Source: Agrococcus sp. Marseille-P2731 (GTDB taxonomy: Bacteria; Actinomycetota; Actinomycetes; Actinomycetales; Microbacteriaceae). Taken from it: 64,000 nt of DNA. Positions 33,863 to 41,886 of this stretch are shown here, piece by piece. The first letter of the stretch is position 1; each line of letters begins with the position of its first letter. The notes beneath the pieces are model-generated. The model was not told the DNA's origin. It made no database searches and worked only from the letters and a program-made list of their open reading frames with translations. The position numbers and the translations under genes were made by a program. The DNA lies in NCBI RefSeq assembly GCF_900117395.1, contig NZ_FPEG01000001.1, positions 186,001-250,000 on the forward strand, in the 5' to 3' direction.

Positions 33863-33883
33863 GGAAAACGTGGCACTGTTTCC
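33863..33883. promoter_or_regulatory. Imperfect 21-bp palindrome before the bacteriocin operon
   Basis: The arms GGAAAACGTG and CACTGTTTCC (8 of 10 pairs) surround a central G and end three bases before the ATG of the small HTH gene. This is a likely operator for one of the two adjacent XRE-type proteins. Confidence 0.5.
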
Positions 33884-33886
33884 GAC

Positions 33887-34171
33887 ATGACGGTCGAATC
33901 GCGCATCGGTGCCTCGCTCGCCGCGCTTCGGCGCAGCGCCGGAGTCAGCGCAGCCGAGCTCGCCCAGCGAGCCGCGCTCCCGGAATCGATCGTGCACAGC
34001 ATCGAGCAGGGGGCGGTCGTCCCGTCGCCCGAGCTCGTCGCCCGACTGACAGGCATCCTCGCGACCAGCCTGCGGGATGCAGATGAGGCCGCCGTCGCAC
34101 GCGACGCGCACCGACCTCGCTCCGAGCGGAGCGAGCGCCCGACGCTCGGGCGAGACACAGAAGGAGCATGA
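33887..34171 (+). CDS. Small XRE-type HTH protein, first gene of the bacteriocin operon
   Basis: 94 residues. An HTH of the Cro/XRE fold covers about residues 7-60 (IGASLAALRRSAGVSAAELAQRAALPESIVHSIEQGAVVPSPELV); the rest is a charged tail. The ATG at 33887 follows a 21-bp imperfect palindrome. No good ribosome site is seen, so the message may be leaderless or poorly translated. Its stop overlaps the bacteriocin precursor start, and the end of the gene encodes two RNA hairpins. It probably regulates this operon. Confidence 0.75.
   Translation: MTVESRIGASLAALRRSAGVSAAELAQRAALPESIVHSIEQGAVVPSPELVARLTGILATSLRDADEAAVARDAHRPRSERSERPTLGRDTEGA
34116..34152 (+). other. Two tandem hairpins just before the bacteriocin precursor
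   Basis: Stem 1: 34116-34123 with 34128-34135 (8 bp, loop gagc). Stem 2 follows at once: 34136-34142 with 34146-34152 (7 bp, loop cgc). The precursor ribosome site begins nine bases later (34161). No U-tract follows. They lie inside the HTH gene's end and could protect a processed 5' end, boosting precursor mRNA, or attenuate. Confidence 0.6.
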
Positions 34172-34449
34172 TGGAGATCAAGACCAAGAAGGGGCGCGCC
34201 GCGGTCTGGAGCGCCTCCGCAGCCGTCAGCATCGTCGGCATCGCGATCGCGGGATTCTCGCTCGCGTGGGTGGCTGGATCGCTCGGGATCTCCGGCGCGG
34301 CAGCGTCGCAGATCGTCAGGGCGATCGAGATCGGCGGGGCGGCGCTCGCCGTCGTCATCGCCATCTTCGGTGGCGGCGTCATCAGCGCAATCGCCGGGGT
34401 GGTGGCCGCATACCTGAGGAAGAAGCTGCGCGCAGTGGCGATCGCCTGA
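34171..34449 (+). CDS. Probable circular bacteriocin precursor (AS-48/circularin type)
   Basis: 92 residues from the ATG at 34171 (AAGGAG at 34161-34166; an ATG at 34168 would add one Met). A basic N-terminus (MEIKTKKGRA) and a hydrophobic segment form a leader of about 33 residues, close to the 35 of AS-48. The likely core is residues 34-92, about 59 residues: VAGSLGISGAAASQIV near 34-49, GG at 55-56, GGG at 67-69 and a basic C-terminal helix AYLRKKLRAVAIA. From memory it lines up with AS-48 in the leading G-I-xx-A-A pattern, the E-x-GG turn, and an AYLKK...RAVIA end. The cleavage point and head-to-tail ring closure are inferred. The downstream SpoIIM/DUF95 and ABC genes support the call. 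A plain small membrane protein is the alternative. Confidence 0.8.
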   Translation: MEIKTKKGRAAVWSASAAVSIVGIAIAGFSLAWVAGSLGISGAAASQIVRAIEIGGAALAVVIAIFGGGVISAIAGVVAAYLRKKLRAVAIA

Positions 34450-34450
34450 C

Positions 34451-35041
34451 ATGGACGCGGTCGACGGCGGGGAGAAGGCGCGCACGATGCGCGGATCGAT
34501 CGCGCTGTCGGCCGCGCTCGTGACCGGGCTGCTCGCCGGCGTCGCCTGCGTCGCATGGCTGGCATCGGGAGCGCTGACGTCGCTGAACGTCGCGGCAGTC
34601 GCGGCTGGCGACGTCGACATCGGCCCGCTGGTCGAAGACCCATCGTTCCTGGGCATCGCCGCGCGCAACCTGTCGGTCGCGGGGCTGCTGACCGCAGGCA
34701 TCCCGCTGCTGGGCATACCGACGCTGCTCTCGCTGCCGGTCAGCGCGATGATCGTCGGTTTCACCGGGGCGTCGGTCGTCGCGTCGCTGGGCCTCCCGCT
34801 GACCCTCGATCGCGTGAGTGCGTACATCGTGTTCGAGCTCGCCGGCATCGTGATGGCAGCGACGGCAGGCGTGCTGCCGACGGTGCACGCATGCCGCCAG
34901 GTGCTGGGCCGGCCTCGGGCGCGGTTCGCCCACGGGTACACCGTCGCCATCCCGCCTGCGCTCGGCGTCGGGCTGATCGGCGCAGCGCTCATCCTGCTCG
35001 GCGCCGCGATCGAGACCGCGGCAATCTCCGCACTCACCTGA
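34451..35041 (+). CDS. SpoIIM/DUF95-family membrane protein of the bacteriocin cluster
   Basis: 196 residues with about five membrane segments. Motifs of the SpoIIM family are visible: ARNLSVAGLLTAGI near 71-84 and FELAGIVMAATAGVLP at 128-143. DUF95 proteins are a hallmark of circular bacteriocin clusters, where they are needed for maturation, secretion or immunity. It starts one base after the precursor stop, so the two are co-translated. Confidence 0.75.
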   Translation: MDAVDGGEKARTMRGSIALSAALVTGLLAGVACVAWLASGALTSLNVAAVAAGDVDIGPLVEDPSFLGIAARNLSVAGLLTAGIPLLGIPTLLSLPVSAMIVGFTGASVVASLGLPLTLDRVSAYIVFELAGIVMAATAGVLPTVHACRQVLGRPRARFAHGYTVAIPPALGVGLIGAALILLGAAIETAAISALT

Positions 35042-35102
35042 TGACGGCCCAGCTGGCGCGCGGCTGCCGTGCAGCTCCGATCCGACCGAGACCGACCCGT
35101 AC

Positions 35103-35124
35103 AGGGCACGCCCTCGCGTGCCCT
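35103..35124 (+). other. Intercistronic hairpin in the bacteriocin operon
   Basis: 8-bp stem (35103-35110 with 35117-35124) with a six-base loop in the only sizeable gap (97 bases) of the operon, just before the AGGAGG of the next gene. It may separate precursor plus DUF95 expression from the transport genes. Confidence 0.45.
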
Positions 35125-35138
35125 TCCTGAGGAGGACC

Positions 35139-35681
35139 ATGATCACCGACCACCTGTCCCAAGCGCAGCCCATCGCGCGCAGGCGAACGACGTCCGCCGG
35201 CGCCTGGGCGATCATCCTCGGCATCGCGGCAGCGCTGCTGCTGCTGCGGTTGCCGGCGGCCATCGCGATGGCGGAGACCCTGCTGAGCGAGCAGGTGACC
35301 GAGCTCGACGATCCGGCCATGGCTGGCATGGCGGTCTCCATGGGCGCTGTCGGAGCCCTCGCGCTGCAGCTGTTCGTCCTGGTCCTGCTGGCGGTGCTCG
35401 CGAGCGTGCTCGAGCGGCTGCTCGGCCCAGCCGCCATCGGTGGAAGGCTTCGAGTGGGTGTCGCCGGGATCGTCTACGGTGCCCTCGTGCTCGGTCAGCA
35501 GGCGTGGGCCCTGGCGTCCGGCGTCGTGGCCGTGGAACGATCCTGGCCGCTCTGGATCATCGCGCTCGTGGTCGCCGCGGCGGCCCCTGCTGCCTTCAGC
35601 GCTGCGCGCTCCTCGTGGCGCGCGTACCTGCGAGCCGCGGTTCCCGGGATCATCATCGGGGGGCTGCTGTGCCTCGGGTAG
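35139..35681 (+). CDS. Membrane protein of the bacteriocin cluster, function unknown
   Basis: 180 residues starting at the ATG preceded by GAGGAGG (35129-35135). Predicted membrane segments lie at about 22-46, 66-92, 105-130, 137-157 and 165-180; the N-terminal 20 residues are basic and cytosolic. No family was recognised. By position it is a candidate maturation or immunity protein. It overlaps the next gene by 13 bases. Confidence 0.7.
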   Translation: MITDHLSQAQPIARRRTTSAGAWAIILGIAAALLLLRLPAAIAMAETLLSEQVTELDDPAMAGMAVSMGAVGALALQLFVLVLLAVLASVLERLLGPAAIGGRLRVGVAGIVYGALVLGQQAWALASGVVAVERSWPLWIIALVVAAAAPAAFSAARSSWRAYLRAAVPGIIIGGLLCLG

Positions 35682-36067
35682 CCAAGCTGTTCGGCCTCTT
35701 CCCGTACACCGCGACCGGCGTCAGGCTGCTGGCGGCGGGCTCCCTCGTCCTGAGCGCGGCCGTGCTCGCCGGCATCGCGGTGTCCGACCTGCCCGCTGGT
35801 CGCGTCTGGTTCGCGACCGCGCTGTCGATCGCGCTGGGCGCGCTCGCGCTGGCCGCCGCGCTGCCGGCGATCGTCAGCGGCCGGCTGCGCCTGATCGGCA
35901 CCGGCATCCCCACGATGGCGCTCAGCCTCGTGGCATCCGCCGCGATCGGTCTGGGGCTCGTGGAGTGGGCGACGGCCTGCGCGGGCTTCCTCTTCCTCGG
36001 TTCGATCCTCACGGTCGTCTACCACGGCATGGGCTGGGAGCGCAGACCCGCTCGCTCGAGCCGATGA
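35669..36067 (+). CDS. Small four-helix membrane protein of the bacteriocin cluster
   Basis: 132 residues from a GTG with a G-rich site five bases upstream (35658-35663). Membrane segments lie at about 19-39, 47-69, 77-97 and 101-120, with a basic tail. Size and topology are in the range of small immunity or accessory proteins of circular bacteriocin clusters, but no family is recognisable. Confidence 0.65.
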   Translation: MPRVAKLFGLFPYTATGVRLLAAGSLVLSAAVLAGIAVSDLPAGRVWFATALSIALGALALAAALPAIVSGRLRLIGTGIPTMALSLVASAAIGLGLVEWATACAGFLFLGSILTVVYHGMGWERRPARSSR

Positions 36068-37164
36068 CGGCGCCCGGCCTCATGCGGGTCCCATGGCGAC
36101 AGGGCGAGGCCGCGCGCACGGTCGAGGTCATCCTCGTGAGCACGATGCCCGCATGGTTGCCTCCGGCCCTGCTGTGGCAGCTCCGCGCGCCGATCGTCGT
36201 CGCTGCCGTCACGGGTGGCGGCGGAGTCGCTCTCCTGGTCGCCGTCGCGCTCGACACCGCGACCCGCGCGTGGGGTGCAGGAGCGGTGGCAGCAGCAGTG
36301 GGCGCGGCGGTCGCGGTGCTGCCGAGCCTGTGCCAGCTGCTCGGCGGTCCGTCAGGGTTGGCCGCTGCGCTGCTGAGGGAGCGCGCGCTGCTGCACGCGC
36401 TCGGCCTCGAGCGCGGGATAGAGCGACGCGCGTCGTTGCTCACAGCGGCACCCGGTGCGCTCCTGGCCGCCCTGGTCGGGCTGCTCGCATCCCTCGTGCT
36501 GGGCGTGCGCGGTGCGTCGTCGGCGTCGCTGACCGTCCTCTCCGCGACCCTCGTCGGCGCACTGGCCGCCGTCGCCCTGGCTCGAGCACTCGCGCGAACC
36601 GCATGGGCGCGACGGCCGCTCGTCCGGGCGGCGACCAAGCTGGCGGCGGTGTGTGCGCTGTGCGGCGCTGGGGTCGCGGTGCAGGAGTCGCTGGCCGCTC
36701 CGGCTGTGCCTGCCCAAGCGGTCCACCTCGCGGTCTTCGCGATCGCCGTCTGGTGCAGCGGCGATGTCCTGCTCCTCGATGGGAGGCCCGGCCTCAGGCT
36801 CGGCCGGGCGCTCTGCTCGGTGGGAGCACGGCCGTGGGTGCTGAGCGCGAGCGCCGTCGGTGGGCTGCTGCTGATCGCGGTGCCGGTCGGGGCAGCGGTC
36901 GGTGCGGTGCTGGGCGGCGTGCTCGACGAGGAACTCGCGTGGCCGTCGGGTGCGATCGTCAGCTGCGCGCTGCTCGCCGCTGGCATCGCGGTGATCCTCG
37001 AACCCGTCCCGACGGACGCGCTCGCGCGGCTGCTCGTCTACGGTGCGTGCGCGACGCCCGCGCTGGTGGTCGCGACGCAGCAGGTGCCAGACGCGCTCCA
37101 GCTGCTGGTGCTCGCGGTCCTGGTGGGCGCCGTGCACGTCGTGCTCGTCCGGCGGCTGCGGTGA
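36064..37164 (+). CDS. Large membrane protein, possible ABC permease partner
   Basis: 366 residues, roughly eight to ten hydrophobic segments rich in Ala/Leu/Val. No motif beyond membrane topology was recognised. It overlaps the previous stop (ATGA) and the next ATPase start (GTGA). Because it directly precedes an ABC ATPase lacking an obvious permease of its own, it is likely that ATPase's membrane partner. Confidence 0.65.
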   Translation: MTAPGLMRVPWRQGEAARTVEVILVSTMPAWLPPALLWQLRAPIVVAAVTGGGGVALLVAVALDTATRAWGAGAVAAAVGAAVAVLPSLCQLLGGPSGLAAALLRERALLHALGLERGIERRASLLTAAPGALLAALVGLLASLVLGVRGASSASLTVLSATLVGALAAVALARALARTAWARRPLVRAATKLAAVCALCGAGVAVQESLAAPAVPAQAVHLAVFAIAVWCSGDVLLLDGRPGLRLGRALCSVGARPWVLSASAVGGLLLIAVPVGAAVGAVLGGVLDEELAWPSGAIVSCALLAAGIAVILEPVPTDALARLLVYGACATPALVVATQQVPDALQLLVLAVLVGAVHVVLVRRLR

Positions 37165-37799
37165 GCGAGCTCGAGGTGCAGGGCGCGGGAACCCTGCCAG
37201 GGCGAGCGCGCGCGGTCGCCTTGCCCGACCTGCGCGTCGACGCGCCGGGGCTCGTGCTCGTCGAAGGCCTGAACGGTTCGGGGAAGTCCACGCTCATCGA
37301 TGTGCTCGCGGGTTCCCTCCTGCCGCGCGCCGGCTCGGTCCGCGTCGGCGGCTGGCCCGCGGGGAGCGACGAGGCGCGTCGCGCTCGGGCCGTCACTCGC
37401 TGCGCCGTCTCGTTCCTCGCTCCCGTGACGCTTCGCGTGCACGCCGGTCTCTTCGCGCGAGCAGCAGGGGTCTCAGCGGGCGCGGCGATCCAGGCCCTCG
37501 ACCTGGAGGGTCTGCGGCCGCTGCTGGCTGAGCCTGCGGGGCGGATGTCGACCGGAGAGGCCCGGCGGGCGTGGAACGCGCTCACCACGTTGGGCGACCG
37601 GCGCGTGCTGCTGCTGGACGAGCCGTTCCTCGGCCTCGACTCCGCCGCGGCTGCACGGCTCGCGGCGAGGATCGAGGCATGGTCGGCCACCCGCGTCGTG
37701 CTGCTCGTCGATCATGCGCAGCGCTCGTGGCGTGCGCGGCCTATCCGAGTGGCCATGCCGGAGCCAGCCTCGTCGCCGAGCGCAGGAGGGCACGCGTGA
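37161..37799 (+). CDS. ABC transporter ATP-binding protein with altered signature
   Basis: 212 residues. Walker A GLNGSGKST at 36-44, Walker B VLLLDEPFLGLD at 149-160 and the H-loop histidine at 185 are intact. The signature reads MSTGEA (129-134) in place of LSGGQ. Co-translated with its neighbours by GTGA overlaps. Probably powers bacteriocin export or self-protection with the 36064 membrane protein. Confidence 0.82.
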   Translation: MSELEVQGAGTLPGRARAVALPDLRVDAPGLVLVEGLNGSGKSTLIDVLAGSLLPRAGSVRVGGWPAGSDEARRARAVTRCAVSFLAPVTLRVHAGLFARAAGVSAGAAIQALDLEGLRPLLAEPAGRMSTGEARRAWNALTTLGDRRVLLLDEPFLGLDSAAAARLAARIEAWSATRVVLLVDHAQRSWRARPIRVAMPEPASSPSAGGHA

Positions 37800-38686
37800 G
37801 ACCGGCGATAGAGGTGGAGGAGCTCAGCATGCGCTACGACCATCGCGTCGTCCTCGACGAGGTGTCGTTCCACGCACCCTGGGGCGCGGTGACGGGCTTC
37901 ATCGGTGTGAACGGCTCTGGCAAGACCACGACGATCCGATGCATGCTCGGCCTCGAGCGCGGTGGAGGACGCACGCGGATGGCGGGCGTCCCGTACGCAG
38001 AGCTCGACGAGCCTCTGCGCACCGTCGGGTTCTGCCCCGACTCGCTCGGGGCGGCCCCGTGGGTGACCGCGCAGCAGCACATCCGCACGCTCGCGCTCCG
38101 CGCGGGTGCTGACGCGACCGCAGCAGCGAGCGTGCTCCAGAGCGTCGGCCTCACCGCGGTGTCCCAGCCGGTGCGCGCCTACTCGCTCGGCATGCGACGA
38201 AGGCTCGCGATCGCCGGAGCACTCGTGGCGAGCCCCGGCATCCTGGTGCTCGACGAGCCCTTCGACGGGCTCGATCCCGAGGGCAGGCGATGGTTGGCCG
38301 AGCTGCTGCGCGCGCATGCCGACGACGGCGGCGCGGTGCTGCTGTCTGCCCATGCACTCGACGAGATCGAGCCCCTGCTCGATCGTGTGGTGTGCCTGCA
38401 CGAGGGCAGGGTGCGGTATGCCGGGGCGGCCGAGCCGTTCCTGCGAGCGGGCGCCGCGGAGGTCACGATCGTCCGCTCGCTCGATCAAGCCCGGCTCGCG
38501 GATGCGCTGCGCGCCGCTGGCGCGACGGTCCGGTCGCGCGCATCAGGAGCCGTCGCCGTCCGGGCGCTGACACCCGAGCAGATCGCGAGGGTGGCGTCCG
38601 ACGCCGCAGTGCTGGTCACCGAGCTCACTCCCAGGCGCACGACGCTGAGCGCGGCGTTCGCGACGGCGATCGAGGCGGCGCCGTGA
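37796..38686 (+). CDS. ABC transporter ATP-binding protein
   Basis: 296 residues. Walker A GVNGSGKTT at 37-45, signature YSLGMRRRL at 129-137, Walker B ILVLDEPFDGLDP at 149-161 and H-loop LLSAHALDE follow the pattern of bacitracin/ABC-2-type exporters. The C-terminal 90 residues form an extra domain as in BcrA-like ATPases. Pairs with the permease directly downstream. Confidence 0.87.
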   Translation: MRPAIEVEELSMRYDHRVVLDEVSFHAPWGAVTGFIGVNGSGKTTTIRCMLGLERGGGRTRMAGVPYAELDEPLRTVGFCPDSLGAAPWVTAQQHIRTLALRAGADATAAASVLQSVGLTAVSQPVRAYSLGMRRRLAIAGALVASPGILVLDEPFDGLDPEGRRWLAELLRAHADDGGAVLLSAHALDEIEPLLDRVVCLHEGRVRYAGAAEPFLRAGAAEVTIVRSLDQARLADALRAAGATVRSRASGAVAVRALTPEQIARVASDAAVLVTELTPRRTTLSAAFATAIEAAP

Positions 38687-39489
38687 GCGCGGGCTCGCAC
38701 GACGGCCGGGCTGGGAGGCCGAGGTGGCGCAGGATGCGCGCGAGCATGACGGCCGAGCTGCGCGGCCTGCTGCGGGGGCGACGGCAGGGCTGGGTCCTGG
38801 TGTTCGCCGTCGTCGGCTCGCTGGCAGGGGGCATCACGAGCGGCGGCATCGCCACGCAGCTCTCCGGCGTCGAACCGCTCGAGCTCTCGACCATGAGCAT
38901 CTCGAGGGGCGCAGCCACACCGATCGCGGTGGCGCTGCTCGCCGCGGTCGCGATCGCCGGCCCGTATCGCGATGGCGGGTGGCTGCAGCCGGTGCTGAGC
39001 GAGCCGCGCGCGCTGCCGCGAGCGCTGGCGGGCGGGGTGCCGATGCTCGGGGCGAGCGTCCTCCTCGGCCTGCTCGCGGCCACCGTCGCCGCGGTGAGCG
39101 CGGGAGCGCTCGCAGGCTTCGACCCAGGCTCGTTCGCGCTGGCGGCGAGCGCGCACGTCGTCGTGACGGCGATCTGGGGCCTGTGGATGCTGTGCCTCGC
39201 GCACGCCACGCGCTCACCCCTGTTGACGATCGCTGTCGGCGTGGGCATGCCCGTCGTTGTCGAGCCGGCGCTCGCCGGGCTCCTGGCGCAGCTGCAGCTC
39301 GATCCAGCGCGCTGGGCGCTGCCGGGGCAGGCGCTGCGAGCGGTCGGCGAGGCGGGTGCCGGAGGCGGGGCGCTGCTGCTGCCGATCTCCGCGCAGGCCC
39401 TGGCGATCGCCGTCGCGACCATCGCCATCTGCACGCTCGCGGCGGCGCTCGCGGCGGGGCTCCGGATGCGCGCTGCTCAGCCGCGCTGA
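38683..39489 (+). CDS. ABC-2-like permease, last gene of the bacteriocin operon
   Basis: 268 residues with a basic, cytosolic N-terminus (about 35 residues) and six hydrophobic segments. The LRGLLRGRRQGWVLVFAVVGS start resembles ABC-2 permeases that work with BcrA-type ATPases. The GTG overlaps the ATPase stop. Likely an exporter or immunity pump for the circular peptide. Confidence 0.7.
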   Translation: MSAGSHDGRAGRPRWRRMRASMTAELRGLLRGRRQGWVLVFAVVGSLAGGITSGGIATQLSGVEPLELSTMSISRGAATPIAVALLAAVAIAGPYRDGGWLQPVLSEPRALPRALAGGVPMLGASVLLGLLAATVAAVSAGALAGFDPGSFALAASAHVVVTAIWGLWMLCLAHATRSPLLTIAVGVGMPVVVEPALAGLLAQLQLDPARWALPGQALRAVGEAGAGGGALLLPISAQALAIAVATIAICTLAAALAAGLRMRAAQPR

Positions 39490-39490
39490 G

Positions 39491-39523
39491 TTGACCGGAT
39501 CGCACCCCCGCCGGTGGTAGCGT
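39491..39523 (+). promoter_or_regulatory. Weak promoter candidate for ptsH
   Basis: TTGACC (39491-39496) and TAGCGT (39518-39523) stand before ptsH, but the 21-base spacer is longer than usual, so only one of the two may be used. Confidence 0.3.
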
Positions 39524-39568
39524 GACTCGCACTACGGGCCGCCCGGCCCTGATCTTCGAAGGAGCACC

Positions 39569-39823
39569 ATGGCTGAGCGCACCGTCACCGTCGAGTCTGC
39601 CAACGGCCTGCACGCACGCCCTGCTTCGCTGTTCGCGCAGGCGGCGGCGAAGGCCGGCAGCCCCGTCACGATCACGAAGGGCGAGAAGCAGGTCAACGCG
39701 GCCAGCATCCTCTCGGTCATCTCGCTGGGCGTCAGCAAGGGCGACACGGTCACGATCGACTCCGACGACGAGTCGGCGCTCGACGAGCTCGAGCAGCTGC
39801 TCGCGACCGACCACGACGCCTGA
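39569..39823 (+). CDS. ptsH: Phosphocarrier protein HPr
   Basis: 84 residues, passes phosphate from enzyme I to sugar-specific IIA proteins. The active-site His15 is in GLHARPAS and Ser46 in AASILSVISLG matches the regulatory serine of Gram-positive HPr. Strong AGGAG ribosome site. It heads the mannitol PTS operon. Confidence 0.95.
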   Translation: MAERTVTVESANGLHARPASLFAQAAAKAGSPVTITKGEKQVNAASILSVISLGVSKGDTVTIDSDDESALDELEQLLATDHDA

Positions 39824-39869
39824 CCACCTCGGCATCACCCCGCATCACCCACCCAGCACGGAGTCATCG

Positions 39870-41447
39870 ATGACCACCACGGCAGCACCGACCTCGGGTG
39901 GCGCTCGCGTCGCCATCCAGAAGTTCGGCACGTTCCTCTCTGGCATGATCATGCCCAACATCCCCGCGCTGATCGCCTGGGGCATCATCACGGCGCTCTT
40001 CATCGATGTCGGTCCGTTCCCGAACGCCGACCTCGCCTCCATCGTCGGCCCGACGATCCATTACCTGCTGCCGATCCTGATCGCCGGCACCGGTGGCCGG
40101 ATGGTGTACGACACGCGAGGCGCCGTTGTCGGCGCGTTCGCCGTCATGGGCGCGATCGCGGGCTCCGACCTGCTCATCGCCGCCTTCAACGAGGCCAACC
40201 CGCCCGCTGAGGGTGCCGCGGAGCTCGGCCAGGTCCACATGTTCATCGGCGCGATGATCCTCGGCCCGCTGTCGGCCTGGGTCATGAAGCAGCTCGACAA
40301 GCTGTGGGACGGCAAGGTCAAGGCCGGCTTCGAGATGCTCGTCAACATGTTCTCGGCCGGCATCGTGGCGTTCCTCATGGGCCTGTTCGGCTTCTACGTC
40401 GTCGCTCCGGTCGTCAACTGGATCATGACGGTCGTCGGCGGGGCAGTCGGCTGGCTGGTCGAGACGGGCCTGCTGCCGATCGCGTCCCTGCTGATCGAGC
40501 CCGCGAAGGTCTTCTTCCTCAACAACGCCATCAACCACGGCGTCCTCACGCCACTGGGCACGACCGACGTCGCCACCGACGGCAAGTCGATCCTGTTCCT
40601 GCTCGAGGCGAACCCCGGCCCGGGCCTGGGGCTGCTGCTCGCCTTCGCCGTCTTCGGCGTCGGAGCAGCGAGGGCGACCGCACCGGGCGCCGCGATCATC
40701 TCGTTCGCGGGCGGCATCCACGAGGTCTACTTCCCCTACGCGCTGATGAAGCCGACGCTCATCATCGCGCTCGTGCTCGGCGGCGCCTCGGGCGTCGCGA
40801 CGAACATGCTGCTCGGCACGGGCCTCGCGGGCCCGGCCGCCCCTGGCAGCATCTTCGCGGTCGGCGTCCAGGCAGCGCTGGTCGGCGGCGGCAACCTCGT
40901 CGGCGTGCTGCTCTCGGTCGTCATCGCGACGGCCGTCACCTTCGCGGTCGCGGCCGTCATCCTGCGCGCCTCGCGCAAGCGGGACCTCGAGCGCGAGGGC
41001 GCCGGTGACCTCTCGGCGGCCATCGCCAAGACCGAGGCGGCGAAGGGCCGGAAGTCCGAGCACCTCTCGAACCTCGCGGCGGGTGGCGCTGCCGCCGGCG
41101 GCGCGGCGGCAGCCACGGCGGTCGAGACGAACGAGCCCGCGGTCGCGGCCGAGCCGATCCGCAGGATCGTCTTCGCGTGCGACGCAGGCATGGGCTCGAG
41201 CGCGATGGGCGCGAGCGTGCTGCGCAGCAAGATCAAGAAGGCGGGCATCGAGGGCGTCGACGTGACGAACGTCTCGATCGCGAACCTCGACGGCACGGAA
41301 GACCTGATCGTCACGCACCAGGACCTCACCGCCCGCGCTCGTCAGCGCAACGACCACGCCACCCACGTGTCGGTCGACAACTTCATGAACAGCCCGAAGT
41401 ACGACGACGTCGTCAAGCTCGTCGGCGAGTCGAACCAGAGCGAATAG
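39870..41447 (+). CDS. mtlA: Mannitol-specific PTS enzyme IICB
   Basis: 525 residues: IIC membrane domain (about 15-360) with the substrate motif GGIHEVYFPY (Glu285), an Ala-rich linker, and a IIB domain with the phosphocysteine CDAGMGSS (Cys437). The IIA domain found in E. coli MtlA is absent and is encoded separately downstream. The ATG has GGAG at 39860-39863. Confidence 0.93.
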   Translation: MTTTAAPTSGGARVAIQKFGTFLSGMIMPNIPALIAWGIITALFIDVGPFPNADLASIVGPTIHYLLPILIAGTGGRMVYDTRGAVVGAFAVMGAIAGSDLLIAAFNEANPPAEGAAELGQVHMFIGAMILGPLSAWVMKQLDKLWDGKVKAGFEMLVNMFSAGIVAFLMGLFGFYVVAPVVNWIMTVVGGAVGWLVETGLLPIASLLIEPAKVFFLNNAINHGVLTPLGTTDVATDGKSILFLLEANPGPGLGLLLAFAVFGVGAARATAPGAAIISFAGGIHEVYFPYALMKPTLIIALVLGGASGVATNMLLGTGLAGPAAPGSIFAVGVQAALVGGGNLVGVLLSVVIATAVTFAVAAVILRASRKRDLEREGAGDLSAAIAKTEAAKGRKSEHLSNLAAGGAAAGGAAAATAVETNEPAVAAEPIRRIVFACDAGMGSSAMGASVLRSKIKKAGIEGVDVTNVSIANLDGTEDLIVTHQDLTARARQRNDHATHVSVDNFMNSPKYDDVVKLVGESNQSE

Positions 41448-41454
41448 GAGCACC

Positions 41455-41886
41455 ATGGCCGTCCTCACCCTCGAGCAGATCACCACGACCCCGAAGGCCT
41501 CGACGAAGGACGAGGCGATCCAGGAGGCGGCCGACATGCTCGTCGCCGCGGGCGCCGTGACCCCGGAGTACGCGGACGCCATGCGCGAGCGCGAGCAGAG
41601 CGTGTCCACGTACATGGGCAACCTGCTCGCCATCCCGCACGGCACGAACGAGTCGAAGGACTCCATCCTCGACTCGGCGCTGTCCGTCGCTCGCTACGAG
41701 ACGCCGATCGACTGGGACGGCAACCCGGTGAAGTTCGTGATCGGCATCGCAGGCAAGGACGGCGGCCACCTAGAGATCCTGTCCAAGATCGCGATCGTGT
41801 TCGCCGACGAGGACGAGGTGGCGAAGCTCGAGCAGGCGGCCGATCCCGCAGCGATCCTCGAGCTGCTCGGCGACGTCAACGAGTGA
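41455..41886 (+). CDS. mtlF: Mannitol-specific PTS enzyme IIA
   Basis: 143 residues. The phosphorylated histidine is His62 in LLAIPHGTNESKD, the motif of mannitol/fructose IIA proteins. Good ribosome site (AGGAG). Its stop overlaps the mtlD start by one base. Confidence 0.93.
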   Translation: MAVLTLEQITTTPKASTKDEAIQEAADMLVAAGAVTPEYADAMREREQSVSTYMGNLLAIPHGTNESKDSILDSALSVARYETPIDWDGNPVKFVIGIAGKDGGHLEILSKIAIVFADEDEVAKLEQAADPAAILELLGDVNE

